Source: Thermococcus sp.
GTDB taxonomy: Archaea; Methanobacteriota_B; Thermococci; Thermococcales; Thermococcaceae
DNA length: 6,066 nt
Reading direction: 5' to 3'
Assembly: GCA_011050175.1 (NCBI GenBank)
Contig: DRGF01000108.1
Location: forward strand, 1-6,066
This document shows positions 1 to 5,430 of this stretch, piece after piece. The notes below the pieces were generated by a model that worked only from the letters and a program-made list of their open reading frames with translations, made no database searches and had not been told where the DNA came from. Each line of letters starts with the position of its first letter. The stretch's first letter is position 1. The translations under genes were made by a program, and so were the position numbers.

Positions 1-374
1 AGCCCGCGGTCGAGGAAGAACTCGATGAGCCTGAGGACTACCTCGCTGTCCACGTCCGTCTCGAAGGATACCCCCTTTCCCTCCAGCCACGCCCTCAGCT
101 CGCGGTGGTTGTATATCTCACCGTTGTGGATGAGGGCCAGCTCATTGACGAAGGGCTGGGTAAAGCCCAGTGAGCCCGTCATGGCCAGCCTGCACTGTAG
201 GAGGCCAATATTCCCGTCAGGTATTTCGTGAACCTTTGAAAAGTCGCTTGATTTCATTACTCCTTCATCAGTCCAGACACCGAAGCTGTCCTCTCCCCTG
301 TGCTTTCCGGCGTTTATCATGACGATGAACTTCTCCCTGAGATTCGAACCGAGTCCACCCGCCACAAGGCACAT
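1..374 (-). CDS. Class II glutamine amidotransferase, asparagine-synthase type (N-terminal part, cut by window edge)
   Basis: Only the first 124 codons are in the window; the gene continues past position 1. The start is ATG followed directly by TGC, so processing would expose Cys2 as the catalytic N-terminal nucleophile that hydrolyses glutamine to glutamate and ammonia. A GGTGA ribosome binding site lies 6 bases upstream (381-385, minus strand). Further class II (Ntn-hydrolase) motifs are HRGEDSFGVW (residues 25-34), CRLAMTGS (61-68), LIHNGEIYNHRELR (81-94) and TDVDSEVVLRL (106-116). The NGEIYNHRELR form is typical of asparagine synthase B-like proteins rather than glucosamine-6-phosphate synthase, so a C-terminal ATP-dependent synthase domain is expected outside the window; that is inference. 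The acceptor substrate is therefore unknown. It lies 122 bases downstream of the GPN GTPase gene on the same strand, with no T-rich terminator between them, so read-through from that operon is possible. Confidence 0.88.
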   Translation of the reverse strand, partial: MCLVAGGLGSNLREKFIVMINAGKHRGEDSFGVWTDEGVMKSSDFSKVHEIPDGNIGLLQCRLAMTGSLGFTQPFVNELALIHNGEIYNHRELRAWLEGKGVSFETDVDSEVVLRLIEFFLDRG

Positions 375-388
375 GCTCTCTCACCGAT

Positions 389-419
389 GGAAGTTAGTCT
401 TCGTTAAGAAAAGACTTCC
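389..419 (-). promoter_or_regulatory. Bulged hairpin in the presumed 5' leader of the amidotransferase gene
   Basis: The outer arms GGAAGT (389-394) and ACTTCC (414-419) are perfectly complementary. They enclose a second stem, TCTT (398-401) with AAGA (406-409), around a 4-base loop. On the minus-strand mRNA the structure would end three bases before the GGTGA ribosome binding site. It could modulate translation, mark the end of the upstream transcript, or be chance; no promoter with a strong TATA box is obvious in this 122-base gap. The best candidate is a weak TTCTATAACT-like stretch near 437-446 on the minus strand. Confidence 0.3.
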
Positions 420-496
420 CGCTTTCGAGGTGAGATAGTTATAGAACGCAGCCGAAAATTCTGAACATCCGTCCAAATTTGCGTCTGATGGGTGAA

Positions 497-1240
497 CTAC
501 GTCAGGTCTCCGCAGGTGCAGTGGTGCTCGTAGGCCAGAGTTTCGAGTTCATCGAAGCCTTCACCGGTCACGGCCGATAGATAGAGCACCCTCGTTGGAG
601 GGGCAAGCTCGGGCAGGGCTGAGCACATCCTGTACGCCAGGAGCCCCTGGGTGGACGGCTCAAGCTTCAGGCGGGAGGTGAGGTAATCGATGTCGTCGAG
701 GAACCGCCTGTACCGCTCCAGGTTTTCAACGGTGTCTATCTTGCTGAGGGCCGGAACGGTAGTTGTGCCGAGCCGGAGGTCGATCATCAGGCTGAAGAAG
801 CGCACGAAGCAGAAATCCTCGGGCTTCTTCAATATGTCCGGGCTGAAAAGGTAAACGGCCAGGGGGTTGGGCAGACCATCCATTAACTTCACTCCGAACT
901 CGTGGAAAAGAAAAGTCTCCATCTGGCCGGGGGTGTCAATGATGATGTATTCCCTCTCTTCCGCGAGTTTTGTTATTTCAGAAACATATACGTTCACTCT
1001 CGGGAGCAGCCGGTCGTAGCTCTCCACTATCGCGCCGTTGGGCCCGTAGCCTTTCTCCATTATCTTCCATGAGGTAACGTCATCCCTCACATCAATATCT
1101 GGGGAGTACGGGAGATCCCGGACACCTGTGTCCAGGTTGACGTAGCCCACGGAGTAACCGTTCTCTTTGAGGTAGCGCCCGAAGGCTCCGCTCAGTGTTG
1201 TTTTCCCACTTCCCGCGGTGCCGATAAAAGCTAAAATCAT
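497..1240 (-). CDS. GPN-loop GTPase (archaeal PAB0955-like)
   Basis: This 247-residue protein is a small SIMIBI-class GTPase of the family that in eukaryotes (Gpn1-3/Npa3) assists RNA polymerase II assembly and nuclear import; the archaeal homologue PAB0955 of Pyrococcus abyssi is a homodimer. Motifs seen: Walker A GTAGSGKT (7-14), LDTGV (36-40) and DIDVRD (48-53) in the G2 region, the diagnostic Gly-Pro-Asn loop (66-68), DTPGQME (102-108, G3), SKID (166-169) where the consensus G4 is NKxD, and LSAVTGEG (221-228, G5). The length fits the family. The ATG overlaps the TGA of minD in an ATGA (1237-1240) and has GGTGA four bases upstream, so the two genes are translationally coupled. The C-terminus carries a Cys-Thr-Cys (241-243) of unknown meaning. 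The cellular role in archaea is not established; a part in assembling a macromolecular complex is inference from the eukaryotic proteins. Confidence 0.93.
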   Translation of the reverse strand: MILAFIGTAGSGKTTLSGAFGRYLKENGYSVGYVNLDTGVRDLPYSPDIDVRDDVTSWKIMEKGYGPNGAIVESYDRLLPRVNVYVSEITKLAEEREYIIIDTPGQMETFLFHEFGVKLMDGLPNPLAVYLFSPDILKKPEDFCFVRFFSLMIDLRLGTTTVPALSKIDTVENLERYRRFLDDIDYLTSRLKLEPSTQGLLAYRMCSALPELAPPTRVLYLSAVTGEGFDELETLAYEHHCTCGDLT

Positions 1241-1974
1241 CCCATCACCCTTGCCTTGAGGCCGGCTATCTTGACTATCCTCTCCGCCAGCTCCATGAAC
1301 GCCTGGGCACCCTTCGAGTCCGGTCTGTACTCGACGACTGGGACTCCCTCAAGCGTGGCCTCCCTTACCGCCGGATCCTCAAGAATAACTGCCAGAAGGG
1401 GGAGCTCCATGACCTCCTCCGCCGCCTCGGGCGGGATGTCATTATCGCCCCTGCCATAGCGGTTGAGCACGAAGCCCAAAACCGCAAGGCCTGCTTTCTT
1501 GAGAACAATCCCCACCTTCAGCGTGTCTGTCAGGCAGGGTATCTCTGGGTTTGTGACGAGGAGAACCTCCTCCCCGCTCATCATTGCGTTCATTGCGTCC
1601 ATCTGGAGCCCTGCTGGACAGTCGATTATCACGAAATCAAAGCTATTTTTGAGGGATTTTATTATTTCGGGGAGCTTTCGGGGGTCCGCCCGGATGACGT
1701 GCTCCCAATCTATGGCGGCAGGGATAAGGTGAACGTTCTCATAGGCCGTTGAATATATGGCGTTTTCTATATCCGTCCTGCCTGCGAGGACGTCGTGGAT
1801 AGTTGTATCGGCGTCGTCTATTCCCATGACTAGGCTAAGGTTTGCCATGGTTAAGTCCGCGTCAACGGCGCAGACCTTGTATCCCATCTTGCCGAGTGCT
1901 ATTGAGAGGTTTGCGGTCGTGGTGGTCTTTCCAGTGCCCCCCTTGCCGGAGGCTATTGAGATAAGCCTTCCCAT
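1237..1974 (-). CDS. minD: MinD/ParA-type P-loop ATPase
   Basis: The 245-residue product has the deviant Walker A KGGTGKTT (11-18) with the signature lysine K11, switch I DADLTMANL (38-46), Walker B FVIIDCPAG (114-122) and the LVTNPE segment (139-144). From memory it is very close over its whole length to the Pyrococcus MinD proteins of known structure. Bacterial MinD dimerises with ATP and binds membrane to position division; Thermococcales lack the MinC/MinE partners, so the role here is probably spatial organisation of some cell component, which is inference. The C-terminus (ERIVKIAGLKARVMG) is only weakly amphipathic, so membrane binding is unclear. I chose ATG 1972-1974 because Walker A must lie near the N-terminus and GGTGG lies four bases upstream; the frame stays open upstream to 2334, but that part is antisense to the next gene. 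It is the first gene of a coupled pair with the GPN GTPase. Confidence 0.93.
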   Translation of the reverse strand: MGRLISIASGKGGTGKTTTTANLSIALGKMGYKVCAVDADLTMANLSLVMGIDDADTTIHDVLAGRTDIENAIYSTAYENVHLIPAAIDWEHVIRADPRKLPEIIKSLKNSFDFVIIDCPAGLQMDAMNAMMSGEEVLLVTNPEIPCLTDTLKVGIVLKKAGLAVLGFVLNRYGRGDNDIPPEAAEEVMELPLLAVILEDPAVREATLEGVPVVEYRPDSKGAQAFMELAERIVKIAGLKARVMG

Positions 1975-1995
1975 TGTCCCACCTATCTCATTTTC

Positions 1996-2021
1996 GGCTA
2001 AACCTTTATGAACCTTTAGCC
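1996..2021. promoter_or_regulatory. Divergent promoter region with inverted repeat (minD / PIN-ATPase)
   Basis: The 81-base gap between the divergent starts contains GGCTAAA-N12-TTTAGCC (1996-2002 and 2015-2021), a perfect 7-base inverted repeat. It also contains the direct repeat AACCTTTA (2001-2008 and 2011-2018). The TATA-like CTTTATG at 2004-2010 would put plus-strand initiation near 2033, about 23 bases before the PIN-ATPase ATG. Read on the minus strand, CATAAAG or the flanking CTAAAGG could serve minD. The two promoters therefore appear to overlap, so one bound factor could affect both. The assignment of TATA boxes is by eye. Confidence 0.45.
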
Positions 2022-2055
2022 TTAGATGGCTTGAGAGAGAAAAGGGGTGGGAGAG

Positions 2056-3864
2056 ATGAAAGTGTTCGTTGCAGATACAAGCGTTATTGTCGATGGCAGG
2101 CTCACGCAGTTCCTTTTGTCGCTTGGCGAGAAGGTCAAGGTCGTCATTCCCGAAGCCGTCATCGCCGAGATAGAGCACCAGGCAAACGAGGGGAAGGCCA
2201 TAGGACACACTGGGCTGGAGGAGCTGAAGAAGCTCCGCGAAATGGCAGACAGTGACAGAATCCTCCTCGAGTTCTACGGTGGAAGGCCCGAGCTCTGGCA
2301 GATCAGAAGGGCCAAGGCCGGCGAAATAGACCACATGGTCCGCGAGACGGCCAAGGAGCTCAACGCGACCCTCGTCACCGGCGACCAGGTTCAGCGCGAC
2401 ATTGCCATTGCAAAGGGCATAGACGTGGTCTATTTAACCGCGAAGAAAGAGGTCAAACACCGCCTTGAGGACTTCTTCGACGAGACCACCATGAGCGTCC
2501 ACCTGAAGGCCGGTCTAAGACCCATTGCAAAGAAGGGAAGGCCTGGTGAGTGGAAGCTGGTTCCGGTCGGAGACGAGGTTCTCACTGACGAAGAGCTTGA
2601 GGAGATAGCAGACGACATAGTGGAGAGGGCCAGGCGCGACCCCGAGAGCTTCATAGAGCTCGACGAGCCGGGAGCAACTGTAGTCCAGCTCAGGAACTAC
2701 CGTATCGTCATAGCGAAACCGCCCTTCGCCGACAGGATAGAGATAACCGCCGTCAGGCCGGTCAAGAAGCTCAGCATAGAGGACTACGAGCTGAGCGAGA
2801 AGCTCCTTGAGAGGCTCAATGACAAGGCAGAGGGAATACTCATAGCCGGTGCCCCGGGTGAGGGTAAGACGACCTTCGCCCAGGCCCTGGCCGAGTGGTA
2901 TGCAAGCATGGGCAAGATAGTGAAGACCATGGAGAAGCCGAGAGACCTCCAGGTGGGTGAGGAGATAACCCAGTACACGGCCCTGAGCGGCAGGATGGAG
3001 CTGACCGGCGACATACTGCTCCTCGTCAGGCCGGACTACACTATATTCGACGAGATGAGGAAGACCAGCGACTTCAAGATCTACGCCGACCTCCGCCTGG
3101 CGGGAGTGGGAATGGTCGGTGTCGTCCACGCGACGAAGCCCATCGATGCGGTGCAGAGGTTCATCGGAAGGGTCGAGCTGGGAATGATACCCCAGATAGT
3201 TGACACCGTGCTCTTCATCAAAGCCGGCAGGGTCGCGAAGGTTCTCACGCTGGAGTACCTCGTCAAGGTGCCGAGCGGAATGAAAGAGGAAGACCTCGCC
3301 AGGCCGGTGATAGAAGTCAGGGACTTCGAGACCGGCGAGCTGGAGTACGAGATATACACCTACGGCGAAGAGATAAGCGTCGTCCCGGTCAAGAAGGAGG
3401 AGAAGGCTCCAGCCCTGAGGCTCGCGGAGAAGAGGCTCAAGCAGGAGATAAAGAAGTTCCTGCCTGATGTCTATGCGGAGGTCGAGATAGTCAGCCCGCA
3501 CAAGGCCGTGATCTACGCGGACGAGTTCGACATCCCGGCAATAATCGGCAAGAAGGGCAAGCGCATAACGGAGCTGGAAAAGAAGATCGGCATAAGCATC
3601 GACGTCAAGAGCTTCGCGGAGAGGGAAGCTGAGAAGCCCAAGGAGAAGCTCCCCGTCGAGGTCGAGGAGAAGAAGAAAACAATAGTGCTCAGAGTTTCGC
3701 CGGACTACGCGAAGAAGCCCCTCAAGTTCTACGGCGGCGAGCAGTACGTCTTCACCGCGACGCCGAGCAAGAAAGGCCTCGTGAAGGTCAGCAAGAGCAC
3801 GCCAATAGGCAAGGAGCTCAAGAGGCTTCTTGAGGCAGGCATACCCATCTGGGCGACCCTTTGA
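2056..3864 (+). CDS. PIN domain-ATPase-KH protein (PINc/VapC-type ATPase, PINA family)
   Basis: This 602-residue protein has three parts. An N-terminal PIN nuclease fold spans about 1-130, with acidic residues at the usual places: D7, E38/E40, D92 and D110 in VTGDQ. A VirB11/type II secretion-like ATPase spans about 240-405, with Walker A GAPGEGKTT (265-273), Walker B YTIFDEM (328-334) and a VVHAT histidine box (356-360). A KH domain follows at about 480-520, with IIGKKGKRI (496-504). The charged linker near 520-542 is lysine/glutamate rich. Members of this archaeal family have been described in Sulfolobus (PINA) as hexameric ATPases acting on Holliday junctions with Hjc and Hjm; the KH domain also leaves RNA binding possible. 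The four PIN acids appear intact, so nuclease activity cannot be excluded. I prefer ATG 2056 to an in-frame GTG at 2047 because GGGGTGG lies 5 bases upstream of the ATG and overlaps the GTG. It is transcribed divergently from minD. Confidence 0.9.
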   Translation: MKVFVADTSVIVDGRLTQFLLSLGEKVKVVIPEAVIAEIEHQANEGKAIGHTGLEELKKLREMADSDRILLEFYGGRPELWQIRRAKAGEIDHMVRETAKELNATLVTGDQVQRDIAIAKGIDVVYLTAKKEVKHRLEDFFDETTMSVHLKAGLRPIAKKGRPGEWKLVPVGDEVLTDEELEEIADDIVERARRDPESFIELDEPGATVVQLRNYRIVIAKPPFADRIEITAVRPVKKLSIEDYELSEKLLERLNDKAEGILIAGAPGEGKTTFAQALAEWYASMGKIVKTMEKPRDLQVGEEITQYTALSGRMELTGDILLLVRPDYTIFDEMRKTSDFKIYADLRLAGVGMVGVVHATKPIDAVQRFIGRVELGMIPQIVDTVLFIKAGRVAKVLTLEYLVKVPSGMKEEDLARPVIEVRDFETGELEYEIYTYGEEISVVPVKKEEKAPALRLAEKRLKQEIKKFLPDVYAEVEIVSPHKAVIYADEFDIPAIIGKKGKRITELEKKIGISIDVKSFAEREAEKPKEKLPVEVEEKKKTIVLRVSPDYAKKPLKFYGGEQYVFTATPSKKGLVKVSKSTPIGKELKRLLEAGIPIWATL

Positions 3865-3895
3865 GCAAACTTTTTATAGTTTGCTTTCTTCTTTT
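3864..3895 (+). terminator. Stem-loop plus T-rich tract after the PIN-ATPase gene
   Basis: AGCAAAC (3864-3870) pairs with GTTTGCT (3879-3885) as a perfect 7-base stem around an 8-base T/A loop, beginning in the stop codon. It is followed by TTTCTTCTTTT (3885-3895). T-rich tracts terminate archaeal transcription, so this is a plausible end signal; the hairpin itself may instead reflect a palindromic promoter, described in the next entry. Confidence 0.45.
3871..3878 (+). promoter_or_regulatory. TATA box for the small membrane protein pair
   Basis: TTTTTATA preceded by the A/C-rich GCAAAC is a good archaeal TATA/BRE arrangement. Initiation about 25 bases downstream would fall near 3900, at the GGTGG ribosome binding site itself, giving a very short leader. 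The box sits exactly in the loop of a 7-base inverted repeat (3864-3870/3879-3885), so a dimeric repressor could cover it; that is inference. Confidence 0.5.
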
Positions 3896-3910
3896 AATTG
3901 GTGGTAAGTG

Positions 3911-4144
3911 GTGGGGACGAGTTATGACCCCCTTGAAACGCTCGGTGCCGTTTTGAGTGCTTTTGGGATAATGGTCATCCTGCTGACTGAAGGCCGTGCC
4001 ATGGGGAGTGGTCTCCTCCTGATAGCCCTCGGTGCCGTTGTCTGGAAGATGGGCGAAACGAGGAGGGGGCTCAACGAGAAGATCGAGGCCCTGAAGGCGG
4101 AGCTGGAGTCCCTCAAAGTCCAGAGGGGGAATCTGGATGGCTGA
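3911..4144 (+). CDS. Small protein with two predicted membrane helices and a C-terminal coiled coil, function unknown
   Basis: I do not recognise this 77-residue protein. Two hydrophobic stretches suited to membrane helices lie at about residues 9-26 (ETLGAVLSAFGIMVILLT) and 31-47 (MGSGLLLIALGAVVWKM), separated by a short EGR turn. A charged helix with heptad-like leucines and isoleucine (L54, I58, L61, L65, L68) follows. There is no cleavable signal peptide. The start is GTG at 3911 or GTG at 3908. I chose 3911 because GGTGG (3900-3904) then sits 6 bases away, within the 4-6 bases used by the other genes here; 3908 would leave only 3. It has its own TATA box and overlaps the next gene by 8 bases, so the pair should be co-transcribed. 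Codon use looks like that of its neighbours, supporting a real gene. Confidence 0.7.
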   Translation: MGTSYDPLETLGAVLSAFGIMVILLTEGRAMGSGLLLIALGAVVWKMGETRRGLNEKIEALKAELESLKVQRGNLDG

Positions 4145-4361
4145 CGTCTCCACCCGTGGGTTTATTCTAATAATTCTTTCAGTCCTCACATTGATAAGTC
4201 CGGGAGGGTGGTTCTTCGTCCTGATGGTGGTTCTGGCCCTCGCTGCAGCCGGCTGGACGTTCCTGGGTGTGGCAAATGAACTTGGCAGGCTGAACTCGGA
4301 GATAGGGGAACTCCGGCGCGAGATAAAAGCACTGGAGAGAAAGCTCGATAGGATTAAGTGA
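4137..4361 (+). CDS. Small protein with two predicted membrane helices and a C-terminal coiled coil, function unknown (second of pair)
   Basis: This 74-residue protein has the same plan as the one before it. Hydrophobic helices lie at about 8-20 (GFILIILSVLTLI) and 25-45 (WFFVLMVVLALAAAGWTFLGV), joined by a tight SPGG turn, followed by a highly charged heptad segment at 46-74 with L49, L52, I56, L59, I63, L66 and L70. The order suggests a hairpin in the membrane with a coiled coil on the same side as both termini, probably able to pair with the neighbour's coiled coil; this is inference. The ATG lies 8 bases inside the upstream gene, with a GAGGGGG ribosome binding site (4123-4129), so translation is likely coupled. 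No known family is evident to me. Confidence 0.7.
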   Translation: MADVSTRGFILIILSVLTLISPGGWFFVLMVVLALAAAGWTFLGVANELGRLNSEIGELRREIKALERKLDRIK

Positions 4362-4392
4362 GTCGGGCCTTTCCTCACCCGCAAGGTTTTTT
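4358..4392 (+). terminator. Possible weak terminator after the small protein pair
   Basis: GTGAG (4358-4362, overlapping the stop codon) can pair with CTCAC (4374-4378), followed after eight bases by six T residues (4387-4392). The stem is only 5 bases with an 11-base loop, so the T run is the stronger signal. The same T run belongs to the maf promoter. Confidence 0.3.
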
Positions 4393-4395
4393 AAT
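4385..4395 (+). promoter_or_regulatory. TATA box of the maf gene, probably leaderless
   Basis: GGTTTTTTAAT preceded by GCAA resembles a thermococcal BRE/TATA pair. Its centre lies about 25 bases before the maf ATG (4416), which places the transcription start at or next to the initiation codon. No GGTGG-like ribosome binding site is present in the intervening C-rich stretch. Leaderless translation is therefore likely. Confidence 0.5.
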
Positions 4396-4415
4396 CCTCC
4401 CCCCTAGGCGCTACC

Positions 4416-4976
4416 ATGCTGGTTCTGGCATCCGCTTCACCGAGGCGGCGGGAAATACTCGCCCGCTTTATTGGCCGGTTTGAGGTCATTCCGAGCAACG
4501 CGAGCGAGGAGTGCAGCATAGAAGACCCCGTTGGGCACGCTCTAGAGCTTGCGAGAAGGAAAGCGGGGGAAGTCCACAGCCGCGTGGGGGGAACAGTTAT
4601 CGGCGCCGACACCGTCGTCAGCGTGGACGGCCACATCCTCGGCAAGCCGCGGGACGAGAGGGAAGCCTACAAGATGCTCAAACTGCTCAGCGGAAGGGTT
4701 CACAGGGTCACTACGGGCTACTGCATAATCCACGGGGAGGAAGAGATAACCGGGGCAGTGACTACAGAGGTCAAGTTCCGTGAGCTGGACGACGACATCA
4801 TCTGGGCCTACATAAGGACGGGCGAGCCGATGGACAAGGCCGGGGCCTACGGCATACAGGGGAAGGCCGGCCTCTTCGTCGAGTGGATTAAGGGCGACTA
4901 CTACAACGTCGTCGGCTTCCCGCTGGAGATTGTCTGGAAGCTGAGGGAGTTGGGCTTTGAGGTTCTATCACGTTGA
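4416..4976 (+). CDS. maf: Maf family nucleoside triphosphate pyrophosphatase
   Basis: The 186-residue cytoplasmic enzyme belongs to the Maf/HAM1-like family, which hydrolyses non-canonical or excess nucleoside triphosphates to monophosphate and pyrophosphate. Seen motifs are LASASPRR (4-11, the SxxR phosphate loop), PSNASEE (26-32), GADTVVSVDG (63-72), GKPRDEREA (76-84), TGEPMDKAGAYGIQG (135-149) and GDYYNVVGFPL (160-170). K49 and the Gln of GIQG (Q148) match the YhdE-type subfamily that acts on dTTP/UTP and their modified forms, so pyrimidine specificity is likely, though not proven here. Length is normal and the ATG is the first in frame. It has its own TATA box with almost no leader, and is followed by the CRISPR leader on the same strand; a T-rich stretch at 4991-5006 may end its transcript. 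Confidence 0.92.
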   Translation: MLVLASASPRRREILARFIGRFEVIPSNASEECSIEDPVGHALELARRKAGEVHSRVGGTVIGADTVVSVDGHILGKPRDEREAYKMLKLLSGRVHRVTTGYCIIHGEEEITGAVTTEVKFRELDDDIIWAYIRTGEPMDKAGAYGIQGKAGLFVEWIKGDYYNVVGFPLEIVWKLRELGFEVLSR

Positions 4977-5224
4977 GATTCCACCGTTCTAAGTTTTCTC
5001 CTCTCTGGCCCATTGAATTTCGAAAAGTCCTTTTCTCCGTCCCGGGGAAAACAATTGTCCAAGATTGTAGGTTGTGCCAATATGTTACACCTATGTTATA
5101 TCGTTGTAACGAAATTTTTTCGAAAATTGAAATGCGAACCGCACTGGGGCTGGAATAATGACATTCTCGCCATAACAAGATATTTTCCAGTTTGCGAACG
5201 GTTAACCGGCTCGTTTTTAATTCC

Positions 5225-5238
5225 GGGCCTTTTGGCCC
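5225..5238. repeat. Perfect GC hairpin in the CRISPR leader
   Basis: GGGCC, TTTT and GGCCC form a 5-base all-GC stem with a tetraloop, directly after the T-rich CGTTTTTAATT. It could end an upstream transcript, be a protein site in the leader, or be chance. Confidence 0.4.
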
Positions 5239-5373
5239 CATGGGAAATCTCATACACATTTATGTTCATCCAGAGATTGCGGCCGTTTCGTCCGCCCGAT
5301 GACTTAGTGGGTCTAAGAGGTTGCCGGAATCGAAAGCCTTCCACGGCCCGTCTGACAGCGATTTCCAGAAACC

Positions 5374-5383
5374 CTTAAATATA
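5374..5383 (+). promoter_or_regulatory. CRISPR leader promoter (BRE/TATA)
   Basis: CTTAAATATA preceded by AGAAACC is the best TATA/BRE element in the leader. Initiation about 25 bases downstream would fall near 5403, some 28 bases before the first repeat. This position and strand agree with plus-strand transcription of the array implied by the ATTGAAAG repeat end. Confidence 0.7.
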
Positions 5384-5430
5384 GGAAGCTCCTTAGGGAT
5401 CTATTGGCAATACGGGGAAAATTCCCGCCT

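Larger units (their letters stand above)
4977..5430 (+). other. CRISPR leader and intergenic region
   Basis: This 454-base stretch has no convincing gene. Open frames on both strands start without ribosome binding sites and give no recognisable protein. It abuts the first of ten perfect repeats, at the end opposite the crRNA tag orientation, so it is the leader that drives transcription and directs spacer insertion. It is more AT-rich than the genes. Short inverted repeats are frequent: GTTACA-N15-TGTAAC (5084-5110), TCGTT-GT-AACGA (5101-5112), CGAAA-TTT-TTTCG (5110-5122), CGGTTAACCG (5199-5208), GGGCC-TTTT-GGCCC (5225-5238), CTTAG-TGGGT-CTAAG (5303-5317), AGGA-AGC-TCCT (5383-5393) and GGGAA-AA-TTCCC just before the first repeat. 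The upstream limit of the functional leader cannot be told by eye. Confidence 0.8.

Noticed and set aside
1975..2334. Upstream extension of the minD frame to 2334 on the minus strand (365 residues in total)
   Set aside because: The extra 120 residues are antisense to the PIN domain, match nothing in MinD, and displace the Walker A motif from its usual N-terminal place; ATG 1974 has a good ribosome binding site.
2515..3501. Minus-strand open frame of 328 codons opposite the PIN-ATPase gene
   Set aside because: The plus-strand protein has intact domains throughout. The antisense frame has biased, repetitive leucine/histidine-rich composition and no motif, typical of a shadow in GC-rich DNA.
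3818..4384. Minus-strand open frame of 188 codons opposite the small membrane proteins
   Set aside because: It runs across two plus-strand genes with promoter, ribosome binding sites and coherent membrane/coiled-coil layout, and covers the TATA element; no motif is seen in it.
5122..5134. AATTGAAA at 5126-5133 as a degenerate CRISPR repeat end in the leader
   Set aside because: Only 8 bases match the repeat end; the preceding sequence shows no further resemblance.
4888..5344. Minus-strand open frames of 123 (4888-5259) and 82 (5096-5344) codons over the maf end and leader
   Set aside because: One overlaps the conserved end of maf, neither has a ribosome binding site or a family resemblance.
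5296..5357. Possible C/D box small RNA: GATGA at 5298-5302 and CTGA at 5352-5355, about 60 bases overall
   Set aside because: The C box lacks the expected RU start, no good internal D' or C' boxes are present and the ends do not form a terminal stem. It also lies inside the CRISPR leader.
5013..5378. Plus-strand open frame of 121 codons within the leader, starting with TTG
   Set aside because: There is no ribosome binding site, composition is unlike the neighbours, and it spans hairpins and the leader; no recognisable domain.
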